From Actinomycetota bacterium (lineage in GTDB: Bacteria; Actinomycetota; Actinomycetes; Streptosporangiales; Streptosporangiaceae), in the NCBI GenBank assembly GCA_027314595.1, contig DAHVAN010000347.1, positions 1 to 49,961 on the forward strand: a DNA stretch of 49,961 nucleotides, given 5' to 3'. The notes beneath the pieces are model-generated. The model was not told the origin of the DNA. It made no database searches and was given only the letters and a program-made list of their open reading frames with translations. Made by a program: the position numbers and the translations under genes. Shown piece after piece: positions 14,829-24,285 of the stretch. Position 1 is the first letter of the stretch. The number at the start of each line of letters is the position of its first letter.

Positions 14829-17800
14829 ATGAACGGTTACCGACTCGTCCGGCGCCCCGCGACCGCGGCGCACAGCCTCGTTCCGCGCCTGGACGATGCG
14901 CAGCGCAGCGTGGTCGACCACAAGGGCGGCCCGCTCCTCGTGCTGGCCGGGCCCGGTACCGGCAAGACCACCACGATCGTGGAGGCGGTGGCCGAGCGAA
15001 TCGAGCGGCGCGGCATCGACCCGTCGCGCATCCTCGTCCTGACGTTCAGCAGGAAGGCGGCGGGCGAACTGCGCGAGCGCATCACGGCGCGGCTGCGCCG
15101 CACGACCTCCTCCCCGCTCGCGCTCACCTTCCATAGTTATGCCTACGCCCTGGTCAGGCGGGAGTACGTGCTGGCCGGCGATCAGCCGCCCAGGTTGCTT
15201 TCCGCTCCCGAGCAGCTTCTCGAGATACGGCGGATGCTGCGCGGTGAGGTGGCCGACGGGGCGCGGGACTGGCCGGACCGGCTGAAGCCGGCGCTCGCCA
15301 CCCGGGGCTTCGCCGAGGAGTTGCGGGACACGCTGATGCGCGCGGCCGAGCGCGGGCTTGACGGCAAGGCCCTGCGACAGCTTGGCAGGCGCTGCAAGCG
15401 TGAGGACTGGGTCGCGGCGGGCGGCTTCCTCGACCGCTACTGCGCCCGCTTCGACCTCGCGCCGGTGCCCGCCTACGACTACGCGGAGATCGTGCGGATC
15501 GCCGCCGGACTGCTCACCCGCCAGGCGACACGCCAGCGTGAGCGCGACGCCTATGACGCGGTGTTCGTCGATGAATACCAGGACAGCGACCCGGCGCAGG
15601 AGTCGCTGCTGCTCGCGCTGGCAGGCGACGGCCGGGAGATGGTCGCCGTCGGCGACCCCGACCAGTCGATCTACGCGTTCCGCGGCGCGGATGTGCGCGC
15701 GCTGACCGCTTTTCCCGACAGGTTCCGCACCCCGGACGGTTCCCCGGCCCCGGTAGTGGCGCTGCGTACCTGCCGCCGCAGCGGCGCGGTGCTGCTCGAT
15801 GCCTCCCGCCGGATCGCCCGGCGTCTGCCCGCGCCGCCCGGCATCGGGGCCGGCGCAGGTCCAGGCGCGGTGGCTGCTGGCGGCTCGCCGCACCGGCGCC
15901 TGCTCCCGCTCTCTGGCGCGCCGGCCGGCGAGGTCCGGATCCTGGTGGCCGACACCCAGACCCAGGAAGCTGCCCTGGTCGCGGACACACTGCGGCGCGC
16001 TCACCTGGCCGGCGGAGTGCCGTGGCAGCGGATGGCGGTGCTTGTCCGCTCCGCGCAGCGGCAGTTTCCGGTGCTCAGGCGTGCCCTGGCGGCCGCGGGC
16101 ATCCCGGTGACCGTGGCGGGCGACGAACTGCCGCTGCCGGACGAGCCGGGCGTGCGCCCGCTGCTCACCCTGCTGCGCTGCGCCCTCAGGCCGGCCGGCC
16201 TGGACGAGGAGACCGCCGCCGAGCTGCTGACCGGCCCGCTCGGCCAGACCGACAACCTGGGCCTGCGCAAGCTCCGGCGCGCCCTGGCGGGCACGCCGCT
16301 CGCGGAGGCGCTCACCGCCGCCGAGACGCTGCACATGGTCAGCGACCGGGTGGCGGCGCCGGCCCGCCGGCTAGCCGGCCTGCTCCAGACGGCCAAGAAC
16401 GCGATCGCAGGCGGCGGCACCGCCGAGGACGTACTCTGGGCGGTCTGGGAGGCTTCGGGCCTGGCCGCGCGGTGGGAACAGCAGGCGGAACACGATCCCG
16501 CGGCCGACAGGGACCTGGACGCCGTGCTCGCGCTCTTCGAGTCGGCGGCGCGGTTCGCCGCCGACCTTCCGCCCGGCAGCCCGCGGCTGTTCCTGGAGAG
16601 CCTGGCAGGCCAGGAGATCGCCGCGGACACGCTCGCCGATCAGGCGGTGCGCGAGGACTGCGTCCGCGTGCTCACCGCGCACCGGTCCAAGGGACTTGAG
16701 TGGGACGTGGTGGTTGTCGCGGGCGTTCAGGAGGAGGTATGGCCTGACCTGCGGCTGCGCGGCTCGCTGCTCGGCGTCGACGAGCTCGCGGAGGCCGCGG
16801 GCACGATGGGGACGCTGGCGCTGGATCCGCGGGAGCAGGCGCCGCCACCCAGTGACGTCGCCGCCGCCACGCTCGCGGCGAAGCTGCTCGCGGAGGAGCG
16901 CAGGCTGTTCTACGTGGCGGTCACCCGCGCCAGGCGCCTGCTGGTGGTCACCGCCGCTGGCGGTGACGAGGCGGACCAGCGCCCCTCCCGCTTCCTCGCC
17001 GAACTCGCCGGTGATGACGTCCAGATCCAGCGGGCCGGCGCGGCGACCCGCTGGCTGTCGCTCCCGGTGCTCGTCGCCGATCTGCGCAGGGCCGCCGCCG
17101 ACCCGTCACGGCCGCTGCCGCTGCGCGAGGCCGCGGCCGGGCAGCTCGCCAGGCTGGCCGGCGCCGGGGTGCGCGGCGCGGATCCGCGGGAGTGGCACGC
17201 GCTGACCACGCTGTCCGATGACGGCCCGATCGTCGCCCCGGGCGAGCGGGTCCGGCTGTCCCCGTCGCAGGTCGAGTCGTTCGCCCGCTGCGGGCTGCGA
17301 TGGCTGCTTGAGTCGGCGGCTGGCGCGGGAAGGCCCGATGTCCTGCGGCACCTGGGCACCGTGATCCACGCTGCCGCCGTCCTCATTTCCGCAGGCGCGT
17401 CCGAACGGTCCGTGGCCTCCCGCATCGACGACATCTGGCACCACCTTGACTTCGGAAGCGTCTGGTATGGTTCCCGCCAGCGTGAGCTGGCCGAGCGTAT
17501 GGTGCGGAAGTTCCTGGAGTGGGATGAGTCCAACCCGCGCGACCTGCTGGCGACCGAACAGGCGCTGCGGGTCCGGGTCGGCCAGGTGGAGATCACCGGC
17601 CGGGTGGACCGGCTGGAGCGCGACGAGCGCGGCAGGGGCGTGATCGTGGACCTCAAGACAGGGTCGACCGCCCCCCGCGACGAGGAGCTTGGCCGCCACC
17701 CGCAGCTTGGCGTCTACCAGCTCGCGGTGCTGCTCGGCGCCTTCGAGCGGCTGGGCGTGACCGAGCCGGGCGGCGCGGAGCTCGTCCAGGTGGGCAAGGC

Positions 17801-18005
17801 GGGGTTCACCGCGAGGGCCAGGGTCCAGCGTCAGGGCGCGCTGTCCGACGACCCGGATCCTGGCTGGGCGAAAGACCTGGTAGATGCGGTGGCCACCGGG
17901 ATGGCCGGGCCGGTCTTCCGCGCCCGGGTGAACCCGGGCTGCCGGACCTGCCCGGTCGCGGCCTGCTGCCCGGTGCACCCGGACGGCGCGCAGGTCGGCC
18001 GGTAA
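14829..18005 (+). CDS. adnA: AdnA-like UvrD-family helicase/RecB-type nuclease
   Basis: A 1058-aa subunit of the presumed AdnAB double-strand-break resection complex. The N-terminal superfamily 1A motor has Walker A AGPGTGKTTT (Lys46), LTFSRKAA, DEExx-type VFVDEYQDSDP, GDPDQSIYAFRG, and later VLTAHRSKGLEWD and FYVAVTRARR. The C-terminal nuclease has GRVDRLE and VDLKTG (Asp941, Lys943). Cys821, Cys1038, Cys1041 and Cys1046/1047 are arranged like the AddB-type 4Fe-4S cluster. Length and position match mycobacterial AdnA (about 1045 aa). The frame extends upstream to 14418, but that part is out-of-frame text of the previous gene, so ATG 14829 is chosen. Confidence 0.88.
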   Translation: MNGYRLVRRPATAAHSLVPRLDDAQRSVVDHKGGPLLVLAGPGTGKTTTIVEAVAERIERRGIDPSRILVLTFSRKAAGELRERITARLRRTTSSPLALTFHSYAYALVRREYVLAGDQPPRLLSAPEQLLEIRRMLRGEVADGARDWPDRLKPALATRGFAEELRDTLMRAAERGLDGKALRQLGRRCKREDWVAAGGFLDRYCARFDLAPVPAYDYAEIVRIAAGLLTRQATRQRERDAYDAVFVDEYQDSDPAQESLLLALAGDGREMVAVGDPDQSIYAFRGADVRALTAFPDRFRTPDGSPAPVVALRTCRRSGAVLLDASRRIARRLPAPPGIGAGAGPGAVAAGGSPHRRLLPLSGAPAGEVRILVADTQTQEAALVADTLRRAHLAGGVPWQRMAVLVRSAQRQFPVLRRALAAAGIPVTVAGDELPLPDEPGVRPLLTLLRCALRPAGLDEETAAELLTGPLGQTDNLGLRKLRRALAGTPLAEALTAAETLHMVSDRVAAPARRLAGLLQTAKNAIAGGGTAEDVLWAVWEASGLAARWEQQAEHDPAADRDLDAVLALFESAARFAADLPPGSPRLFLESLAGQEIAADTLADQAVREDCVRVLTAHRSKGLEWDVVVVAGVQEEVWPDLRLRGSLLGVDELAEAAGTMGTLALDPREQAPPPSDVAAATLAAKLLAEERRLFYVAVTRARRLLVVTAAGGDEADQRPSRFLAELAGDDVQIQRAGAATRWLSLPVLVADLRRAAADPSRPLPLREAAAGQLARLAGAGVRGADPREWHALTTLSDDGPIVAPGERVRLSPSQVESFARCGLRWLLESAAGAGRPDVLRHLGTVIHAAAVLISAGASERSVASRIDDIWHHLDFGSVWYGSRQRELAERMVRKFLEWDESNPRDLLATEQALRVRVGQVEITGRVDRLERDERGRGVIVDLKTGSTAPRDEELGRHPQLGVYQLAVLLGAFERLGVTEPGGAELVQVGKAGFTARARVQRQGALSDDPDPGWAKDLVDAVATGMAGPVFRARVNPGCRTCPVAACCPVHPDGAQVGR

Positions 18006-18064
18006 AGCCCCTGGCAGGCGCATTCTGGCCGGGAGGCGGCCGTTCCCCGGGGCCTACTGCCCGG

Positions 18065-18093
18065 TACATTAGCGGGCAAGGAGGTACCCACCT
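18065..18093 (+). promoter_or_regulatory. Promoter -10 candidate and ribosome site before the metallo-hydrolase
   Basis: TACATT at 18065-18070 fits a -10 element, and AAGGAGGT at 18079-18086 precedes GTG 18094 by seven bases. The gene between adnA and adnB may thus have its own promoter. Confidence 0.4.
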
Positions 18094-19245
18094 GTGGATC
18101 ATGTGACGAGCCGGCCACCGGCGTCCGAAGCTGACCGGCACGCGTGGGCCGAGCCAGGGGTGGAAGATCTCGGCGCCGGCCTGTACCGGATCCCGCTGCC
18201 ACTGCCCGGCGACGCGCTCAAGGCGGTCAACGTCTACGCGATCGCGGGCGAAGACGGCGTGGACCTGATCGACGCCGGCATGGCGCTGGCCCAGGCGCGG
18301 GAGCGCCTTGCCGAGGCGCTAGGCAAGCTCGGATTCGGACTTGGCGACATCAGGAACTTCTTCATCACGCACATCCACCAGGACCATTACACGCTCGCCG
18401 TCGAGCTGCGGACCACGCTGCGCGGGCAGATCGCGCTTGGTGAGGGCGAGCGGACCAACATGGAGGCGATCCGGGCCGTAGGCATGGGACGGCACGAGCC
18501 CGGCTTTATCGAGATGCTGCACGCGATGGGGGCGGCGGACCTCGCCGATCAGGTGCGGCGCCTGATGAGCCCGCGCCTCGCCGACCCGCTGCCGCGCCTG
18601 CAATGGTCCGACCCGGACCGCTGGCTGGCCGACGGCGCCACGCTCGACCTGCGGACCCGCACGCTGCGCGTCATCCACACCCCGGGGCACACCCGGGGGC
18701 ACGTCGTCTTTCACGACGAGGCTGGCGCGTCGCTCTTCGCCGGCGACCACGTGCTCCCGCATATCACCCCGTCCATCGGGTTCCAGCCGGCGATCACCCG
18801 GACGGCGCTGCGCGACTACCTGGGTTCGCTGCGGCTGCTGCTGGCGCTGCCCGATTCGAGGCTGCTGCCGGCGCACGGCCCGGTCCGCGAAAGCACGCAC
18901 GACCGGGTGATCGAGCTGCTCGCCCACCATGAGAGCAGGCTCGAGCGGACCCTCGAGGTCGCCAGCGGCGACCCGGTCACCGCCTACCAGGCGGCAAGCG
19001 CCATCCCGTGGACCCGCCGGCAGCGCAAGCTCGCCGACCTCGACCCGATGAACCAGCTGCTCGCGGTCGGCGAAACGGCCGCCCATCTGGAAGTCCTCGT
19101 CTTCCGCGGCCAGCTCGCCAGGCACACCTCCGCCGAAGGCGTCGACACCTACGCCCCCGCATCGCCCCAGCCCCCGGACACCCGCCCCGCCGAACCCCGC
19201 GCCCCCCGGACGCCCGCCCCCCGGACGCCCCGCCCCGCCCCGTGA
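18094..19245 (+). CDS. Metallo-beta-lactamase-fold hydrolase, LACTB2-like
   Basis: A 383-aa hydrolase with THIHQDH (HxHxDH), a second His in HTPGHTRGHVVF, an Asp ligand in FAGDHVLP and a distal His in LLPAHGPVR. After the metal core, a helical part follows (about residues 265-345: ELLAHHESRLERTLE, PWTRRQRKLAD, AHLEVL). It resembles the winged-helix extension of LACTB2/glyoxalase-II-like members. The last 35 residues are a Pro/Arg/Ala low-complexity tail, and the C-rich DNA continues past the stop. The start is fixed by a strong AAGGAGGT. Its place between the adnA- and adnB-like genes is unusual; whether it has a role in DNA ends or nucleic-acid processing is untested. Confidence 0.9.
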   Translation: MDHVTSRPPASEADRHAWAEPGVEDLGAGLYRIPLPLPGDALKAVNVYAIAGEDGVDLIDAGMALAQARERLAEALGKLGFGLGDIRNFFITHIHQDHYTLAVELRTTLRGQIALGEGERTNMEAIRAVGMGRHEPGFIEMLHAMGAADLADQVRRLMSPRLADPLPRLQWSDPDRWLADGATLDLRTRTLRVIHTPGHTRGHVVFHDEAGASLFAGDHVLPHITPSIGFQPAITRTALRDYLGSLRLLLALPDSRLLPAHGPVRESTHDRVIELLAHHESRLERTLEVASGDPVTAYQAASAIPWTRRQRKLADLDPMNQLLAVGETAAHLEVLVFRGQLARHTSAEGVDTYAPASPQPPDTRPAEPRAPRTPAPRTPRPAP

Positions 19246-19330
19246 CGCCCGCCCCCCGGACTCCCGCCCGGCTCGCGTCCGCCCCGCCCCGCGCCGCGGA
19301 CGTCCGCCCCGCTCCCGCCCTAACCCCGCT
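19160..19330 (+). repeat. C-rich low-complexity tract spanning a gene end
   Basis: Plus-strand C-runs (CCCCGC, CGCCCCCCGGAC twice, CGCCCCGC) cover the last codons of the metallo-hydrolase and the intergenic bases. Strand-asymmetric C/G tracts of this kind can arise by slippage. I see no gene in 19246-19401. Confidence 0.6.
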
Positions 19331-19401
19331 GTCCCTTTTGCCTCACCGGCCTCGCTTCAGGGCGGCCCCGGAATGTCGGTGGGGTCTGGTGGAATGTCCT
19401 C

Positions 19402-22400
19402 GTGACTGGAGCGGGTGAGCGGGCATGGCGCGGAACGAGCGTGCGGTACGGCCCGGCGCAGCTGGCGCGGGTGCTGCGGATGCCCGAGCCGACGCCGGAG
19501 CAGGCCGCGGTTATCGGCGCGCCGCTCGGGCCGCTCGCCGTGATCGCGGGTGCCGGGTCGGGCAAGAGCGAGACGATGGCGGCGCGGCTGGTGTGGCTGG
19601 TCGCCAACGGGATGGTGCGCCCAGACCGGGTGCTCGGCCTGACGTTCACCAGGAAGGCCGCCGCCGAACTCGCCGACAGGGTCCGCTCCCGGCTTGACCG
19701 GCTGCGCCGGGCCGAACTGGCCGGCGCGGGCGCGGCGGCCCGCGGAGGCGATGGGGGTGCCGTCGACGGCGCCCAGGGCGGTGCCCCGGGGGGTTTGGGT
19801 GGCCCGGGCGGCTTGGGCATCCCGGGCGGCCCTGGCGGCCCCGCGGAACCTGGCGGTGACGTGTGGGCAGGCGAGCCCGTGATCAGCACCTACCACTCAT
19901 ATGCCGGGCGGCTGGTCAGCGACCACGCGCTCAGGGAGGGCCTCGAGCCGTCGATGCGGCTGATCACTCCCGCGCTGTCGTGGCAGCTCGCCGCCTCGAT
20001 CGTCGCCGCCTATGACGGGCCGATGGACGAGGTCGGGTGGACCCCGCAGACCGTCACGGCGGCGGTGCTGCAGCTTTCCGGCGAGCTCTCGGAGCACTTG
20101 CGGGAGCCGGCGGACGTGGCGGAAGTGGGCGAGTGGCTGGCCGCGCAGCAGGCGGCGCTGCCGGGCCGCCCGCCTGCCGGGGGGCGGCGGATCATCGACT
20201 CGCAGCGGGCGCGCGAGCAGCTGCTGCCGCTTGTCAGCCGGTACGCGCTGGCCAAGGCGGCCCGCGAGGTGCTCGACCATGGGGATCAGGTCGCGCTCGC
20301 GGCGCGCATCGCGTCGCGCCATCCAGAGGTCGGCGCCGCCGAGCGCGGGCGGTACCAGGTGGTGCTGCTCGACGAATACCAGGACACAAGCCACGCGCAG
20401 CTTGTGCTGCTCCGCGCGCTTTTCGGTGGCGGGCATCCAGTCACCGCGGTGGGTGACCCGTGCCAGTCGATCTACGGGTGGCGCGGCGCGAGCGCGGGCA
20501 ACCTGCGGCGGTTCGCCGCGGACTTTCCCGCCAGGTCCGGGGCGGAGGCGCCGGTGCGCCTGCTGTCGACCAGCTTCCGTAACGCGGGCCGGGTGCTCGA
20601 CGTGGCCGCCGTCCTGCAGGCTGAACTGCGCGCCGAGGCGCCGGACGTCCCGGTGCTCGTGGCTGCCCCCGACCGCAACGACCGGGGCAGCGTCTGCTGC
20701 GCGCTGCTGCCCACGGTGAACGACGAGGCGGACTGGGTGGCCGGCCAGGCCGCGGCGCTCCTCGCGCTGCCCGCGGGCTCCGCGCCGGACGGGCTGCCAT
20801 GGCCGGACGGAAGGGCCGCCGGGGTACGGCCCAGCGACATCGCCGTGCTGTGCAGGAAACGGTCCCAGTTCGTGCCGCTGCGCCGGGCGCTGGAGGCGCG
20901 CGGCATCCCGGTCGAGGTGGTCGGGCTCGGCGGCCTGCTGAGCGTCCCCGAGGTGCAGGACGTGGTGGCGACGCTCCGGGTGCTGCACGACGCCTCCGCG
21001 TCGGAGGCGCTCGCGCGGGTGCTGACGGGGCCGCGCTGGCGGATCGGCCCCCGCGACCTCGTCGCGCTCGGCCGCCGCGCCAGGGACCTGGCCCAGGGCC
21101 TTGACGAGCCCGCCGTGTCAGCGTCGCCGGAGCCTGCGGGGGCGGACGCGGGCGCCGCGGACGCGGGCGCCGCGGGCGCCGCGGACGCGGGTGCCGCCGA
21201 CGCGCTGGCGGACGCGATCACCGATCTGACCGCCGAGAGCGGTTCGCTGGTCGAGGCGCTCGACGATCTCGGCGATCCGGCCGCCTACTCGGTGGCCGGC
21301 TGCGCGCGGCTGCGCTCGCTCGCGGTCGAGACCCGGCGGCTGCGCGAGCACGTCGGCCGGCCGCTCGCCGACCTCATCGCCGAAGTCGAGCGCACGCTCA
21401 GCCTGGACATAGAGGTGGCCGCCCGTCCGGCGGGCGACCTGACCGCCGCGCGGGCTGACCTGGACGCGTTCACCGACGTGGCCGCGACTTTCGCCGGTGA
21501 CCAGCCGGAGCCCACGCTCGGCGCGTTCCTGGCGTACCTGGCCGCGGCGCAGCAGGAGGAGTTCGGCCTGGAGACCGGGCGGGTCGGCGAGGCGGACACC
21601 GTCAAGCTGCTCACCGTGCACGCCGCCAAGGGACTGCAGTGGCCCGCGGTCTTCGTACCCGGGCTGGCCGCGGGGGAGCGGGCTCAGGTGTTCCCGGCGC
21701 GGCCCCGGGTCTCCACCAAATGGACGGACAACCCGCGGCTGATCCCGTTCAGCCTTCGCGGTGACGCGGCCGACCTGCCCGCCCTGCGCGGGCTCGACGC
21801 GGCGTCGATGAACGCGTTCGCCAGCGCCTGCGGAGCGCGTGACCTCGCCGAGGAACGGCGGCTCGGCTACGTGGCGGCCACCAGGGCCGCGTTCTGGCTG
21901 GGCTGCTCGGGATACTGGTGGGGGGAGGCGAGCGCGCCGCTCGGCCCTTCGGTGTTCCTCGCCGAGGTGCGCGCGGCGTGCGAGACCGGCGCGGGAACCG
22001 TACGCGGGTGGGCGGAAGAGCCTGCGGAAGACGAGCAGAACCCGCTGCTCGCCGACGTGGACGAGGCGGACTGGCCGGCCACGCCCGCCGGGCGGCACTA
22101 CGAGGCGGTCAGCTCGGCGAGCCGGCTGGTCGAGGCCGCGAGGCGCCACCGCGAGCCAGCGGGCGGGCCGCTGCCCGAACGCGGGAGCGAGCAGGCGGAA
22201 AGGCCGGGCGGCGAGCGAGGACAGCGGGCTCAAGCACCCGCGGGCGGGCGGGACGAGCACAGCGAGCTCACCGATGCCGAGCGGGAACTGGTGGCGGCGT
22301 GGGACCTGGACGCGGGACTGCTGCTAGCCGAGCGTGAGCTTCACCGGCACCGTGGCCACGGGCCGGTGCCGGTGCTGCTGCCCGGCCGGCTGTCGGTGTC

Positions 22401-22989
22401 GGCGCTTGTCACGCTGGCCCGCGATCCGGACGAACTGGCCCGTCAGGTGCGCCGCCCGGTGCCCCGTCCGCCGGCCAGGCTGGCCCGCCGCGGCACGGAG
22501 TTCCACCGCTGGCTTGAGGAGCGGTTCGGGCAGCAGCGGCTGATCGGTGACGACGACCTGTTCGCGGACCCGGAGGAGTCCGACGACGGGCTGATCGAAC
22601 TGCGGGCGCGTTTCGAGGCAGGCGAATGGGGCGGCCGGTGGCCGCGCGAGGTCGAGGTTCCCTTCGACATGCTGCTCGGCGATCGTCAGGTGCGCGGGCG
22701 CATCGATGCCGTGTTCGCCGACCGGGACGGCGGGTTCGACGTGGTGGACTGGAAGACCGGGCTGCCGCCGCGCGCGAAGGCGGAGCAGTACGCGGTGTCG
22801 GTGCAGCTCGCCGCCTACCGGCTGGCCTGGGCGGCGCTTGCCGGGGTGCCGGTGGGCCGGGTGCGCGCCGCCTTCTATTACGTGCGTTCCGACCTGACCG
22901 TGCGCCCAGCCGATCTGCTCGACGAGGCCGGGCTCGTGGCGATCATCGACCAGGTGCCGGTCTCGCCGCGCCGGACCGGCGACGCGTGA
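19402..22989 (+). CDS. adnB: AdnB-like UvrD-family helicase/RecB-type nuclease
   Basis: A 1195-aa partner of the AdnA-like protein. Motor motifs: Walker A AGAGSGKSET (Lys55), LTFTRKAAAEL, LLDEYQDTS, GDPCQSIYGWRGA, LTVHAAKGLQWP and LGYVAATRA. The C-terminal nuclease has RGRIDAVF and VVDWKTG (Asp1116, Lys1118). It is about 100 residues longer than mycobacterial AdnB. The excess is explained largely by two low-complexity inserts: a Gly/Pro-rich collagen-like stretch at about 108-157 and an Ala/Asp/Gly repeat at about 579-603, plus a polar stretch near 920-955. GTG 19402 has no strong ribosome site; GTG 19441 is a possible alternative. Confidence 0.88.
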   Translation: MTGAGERAWRGTSVRYGPAQLARVLRMPEPTPEQAAVIGAPLGPLAVIAGAGSGKSETMAARLVWLVANGMVRPDRVLGLTFTRKAAAELADRVRSRLDRLRRAELAGAGAAARGGDGGAVDGAQGGAPGGLGGPGGLGIPGGPGGPAEPGGDVWAGEPVISTYHSYAGRLVSDHALREGLEPSMRLITPALSWQLAASIVAAYDGPMDEVGWTPQTVTAAVLQLSGELSEHLREPADVAEVGEWLAAQQAALPGRPPAGGRRIIDSQRAREQLLPLVSRYALAKAAREVLDHGDQVALAARIASRHPEVGAAERGRYQVVLLDEYQDTSHAQLVLLRALFGGGHPVTAVGDPCQSIYGWRGASAGNLRRFAADFPARSGAEAPVRLLSTSFRNAGRVLDVAAVLQAELRAEAPDVPVLVAAPDRNDRGSVCCALLPTVNDEADWVAGQAAALLALPAGSAPDGLPWPDGRAAGVRPSDIAVLCRKRSQFVPLRRALEARGIPVEVVGLGGLLSVPEVQDVVATLRVLHDASASEALARVLTGPRWRIGPRDLVALGRRARDLAQGLDEPAVSASPEPAGADAGAADAGAAGAADAGAADALADAITDLTAESGSLVEALDDLGDPAAYSVAGCARLRSLAVETRRLREHVGRPLADLIAEVERTLSLDIEVAARPAGDLTAARADLDAFTDVAATFAGDQPEPTLGAFLAYLAAAQQEEFGLETGRVGEADTVKLLTVHAAKGLQWPAVFVPGLAAGERAQVFPARPRVSTKWTDNPRLIPFSLRGDAADLPALRGLDAASMNAFASACGARDLAEERRLGYVAATRAAFWLGCSGYWWGEASAPLGPSVFLAEVRAACETGAGTVRGWAEEPAEDEQNPLLADVDEADWPATPAGRHYEAVSSASRLVEAARRHREPAGGPLPERGSEQAERPGGERGQRAQAPAGGRDEHSELTDAERELVAAWDLDAGLLLAERELHRHRGHGPVPVLLPGRLSVSALVTLARDPDELARQVRRPVPRPPARLARRGTEFHRWLEERFGQQRLIGDDDLFADPEESDDGLIELRARFEAGEWGGRWPREVEVPFDMLLGDRQVRGRIDAVFADRDGGFDVVDWKTGLPPRAKAEQYAVSVQLAAYRLAWAALAGVPVGRVRAAFYYVRSDLTVRPADLLDEAGLVAIIDQVPVSPRRTGDA

Positions 22990-23068
22990 GCCGCCACCCG
23001 TCCAGGCGGCTGACCGGCCACGATCGGCTAGTCTTGCGAACGCCGCAGACGACTAGGAAGCCGAGGCC

Positions 23069-24280
23069 ATGAACGCGACGCAGCCGGAGAGCACGCCGTC
23101 CACCTACGCCGCCGCCGGCGTGGACGAGGAGCGCGAGCAGGCCGCGTTCGGCCGCGTCATGCGCCCGTGGCTGGCCCGCACCAAGGTCCGCTCTCCGCTG
23201 GTGACCTCCATCACCGGCCTGTCCAGCGGGTACTTCGCGACGCTCATGCACCTGCCGCCCGGACCGCCGCTCGCCCTGACCACCGACGGGGTGGGGACCA
23301 AGATCCTGCTCGCCCGCGAGGCGAACCGCTGGGAGCCGATCGGCATCGACTGCGTGGCGAACAACGTCAACGACCTGATCTGCGTCGGCGCGGTGCCGCT
23401 CGCGCTGCTCGACTACATCGCCACCGACCGGATCGACGAGGGCGTGCTCGACGAGGTCGCCCGCGGGCTGTTCCTCGGCGCCGAACTGGCCGGCATCGCC
23501 ATCCCGGGCGGCGAGATCGCGCAGATCGGAAACATGCTCGCGGACTCGGCGGGCGGCGGCCCGATGCTGGACCTGGTCGGCACCGCCATCGGAGCGCTGC
23601 CGCCGCTGTCGCCGGCGGCCAGCGCGCCGACCCAGGCGCCGCGGCAGTCGCAGCTCAGCGCGGCCTCCGGCCAGGTGCTCGGCAGCCAGCCGGCCTGGCG
23701 GCAGGCGGTCGACGGGAGCGCGGTCCGGCCAGGTGACGTCGTGATCGGCCTGCTCAGCTCCGGCCTGCACAGCAACGGCTACTCGCTGGCCAGGCACGCG
23801 CTGTTCCGCAAGGGGGGCATGTCGCTGACCGACCTGGTGCCGGGCACCGGCCGCAGGCTAGCGGATGCGCTGCTGCAGCCCACCCGGGTCTACGTGAAGG
23901 CGGCCGAGGCGCTGTGGGCGGCGGGCATCACCCCGCACGGGATGGCGCACATCTCCGGCGGCGGGCTGCTCAACCTCGCCCGGCTCGCGGCCGACGTGTC
24001 CTACGAGCTCGACGCGATGGTGCCCGCGCCCGAGATCTTCACGCTGATCGCCGAGCGCGGCGAGATCCCGCCCGCCACGATGTACGCGACGTTCAACATG
24101 GGCCTCGGGTTCTGCGTCGTCGTGTCCAAGTCCGACCACCAGGCGGCGCTTGCCGCGCTGAAGCAGGCCGGCGAGGACGCGGCCCGCGTCGGCTGGGTGA
24201 CCGGGCGTGCGGGCAAGATGGTGTCGATCCCGGCGGCCGGCCTCGCCGGCAAGGGAGAGGCCTTCGAACCGGTACGTTAG
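23069..24280 (+). CDS. purM: Phosphoribosylformylglycinamidine cyclo-ligase (AIR synthase, PurM-like)
   Basis: A 403-aa PurM-fold enzyme. PurM converts formylglycinamidine ribotide to aminoimidazole ribotide with ATP in purine synthesis. Supporting text: ALTTDGVGTKILLA, GIDCVANNVNDLICVGA, FLDYIAT-like LLDYIATDRID, GGEIAQIGNM, GDVVIGLLSSGLHSNGYSLAR and AHISGGGLLNLARL. It is longer than typical (about 345 aa). Most of the excess is an insert of about 40 residues around 195-235 with Ala/Pro/Gln-rich text, placed before the GDVVIGL strand. No other pur genes are adjacent, so it could be a divergent PurM paralogue. A TAGTCT element at about 23031 is a possible -10. Confidence 0.88.
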   Translation: MNATQPESTPSTYAAAGVDEEREQAAFGRVMRPWLARTKVRSPLVTSITGLSSGYFATLMHLPPGPPLALTTDGVGTKILLAREANRWEPIGIDCVANNVNDLICVGAVPLALLDYIATDRIDEGVLDEVARGLFLGAELAGIAIPGGEIAQIGNMLADSAGGGPMLDLVGTAIGALPPLSPAASAPTQAPRQSQLSAASGQVLGSQPAWRQAVDGSAVRPGDVVIGLLSSGLHSNGYSLARHALFRKGGMSLTDLVPGTGRRLADALLQPTRVYVKAAEALWAAGITPHGMAHISGGGLLNLARLAADVSYELDAMVPAPEIFTLIAERGEIPPATMYATFNMGLGFCVVVSKSDHQAALAALKQAGEDAARVGWVTGRAGKMVSIPAAGLAGKGEAFEPVR

Positions 24281-24285
24281 GTTGC

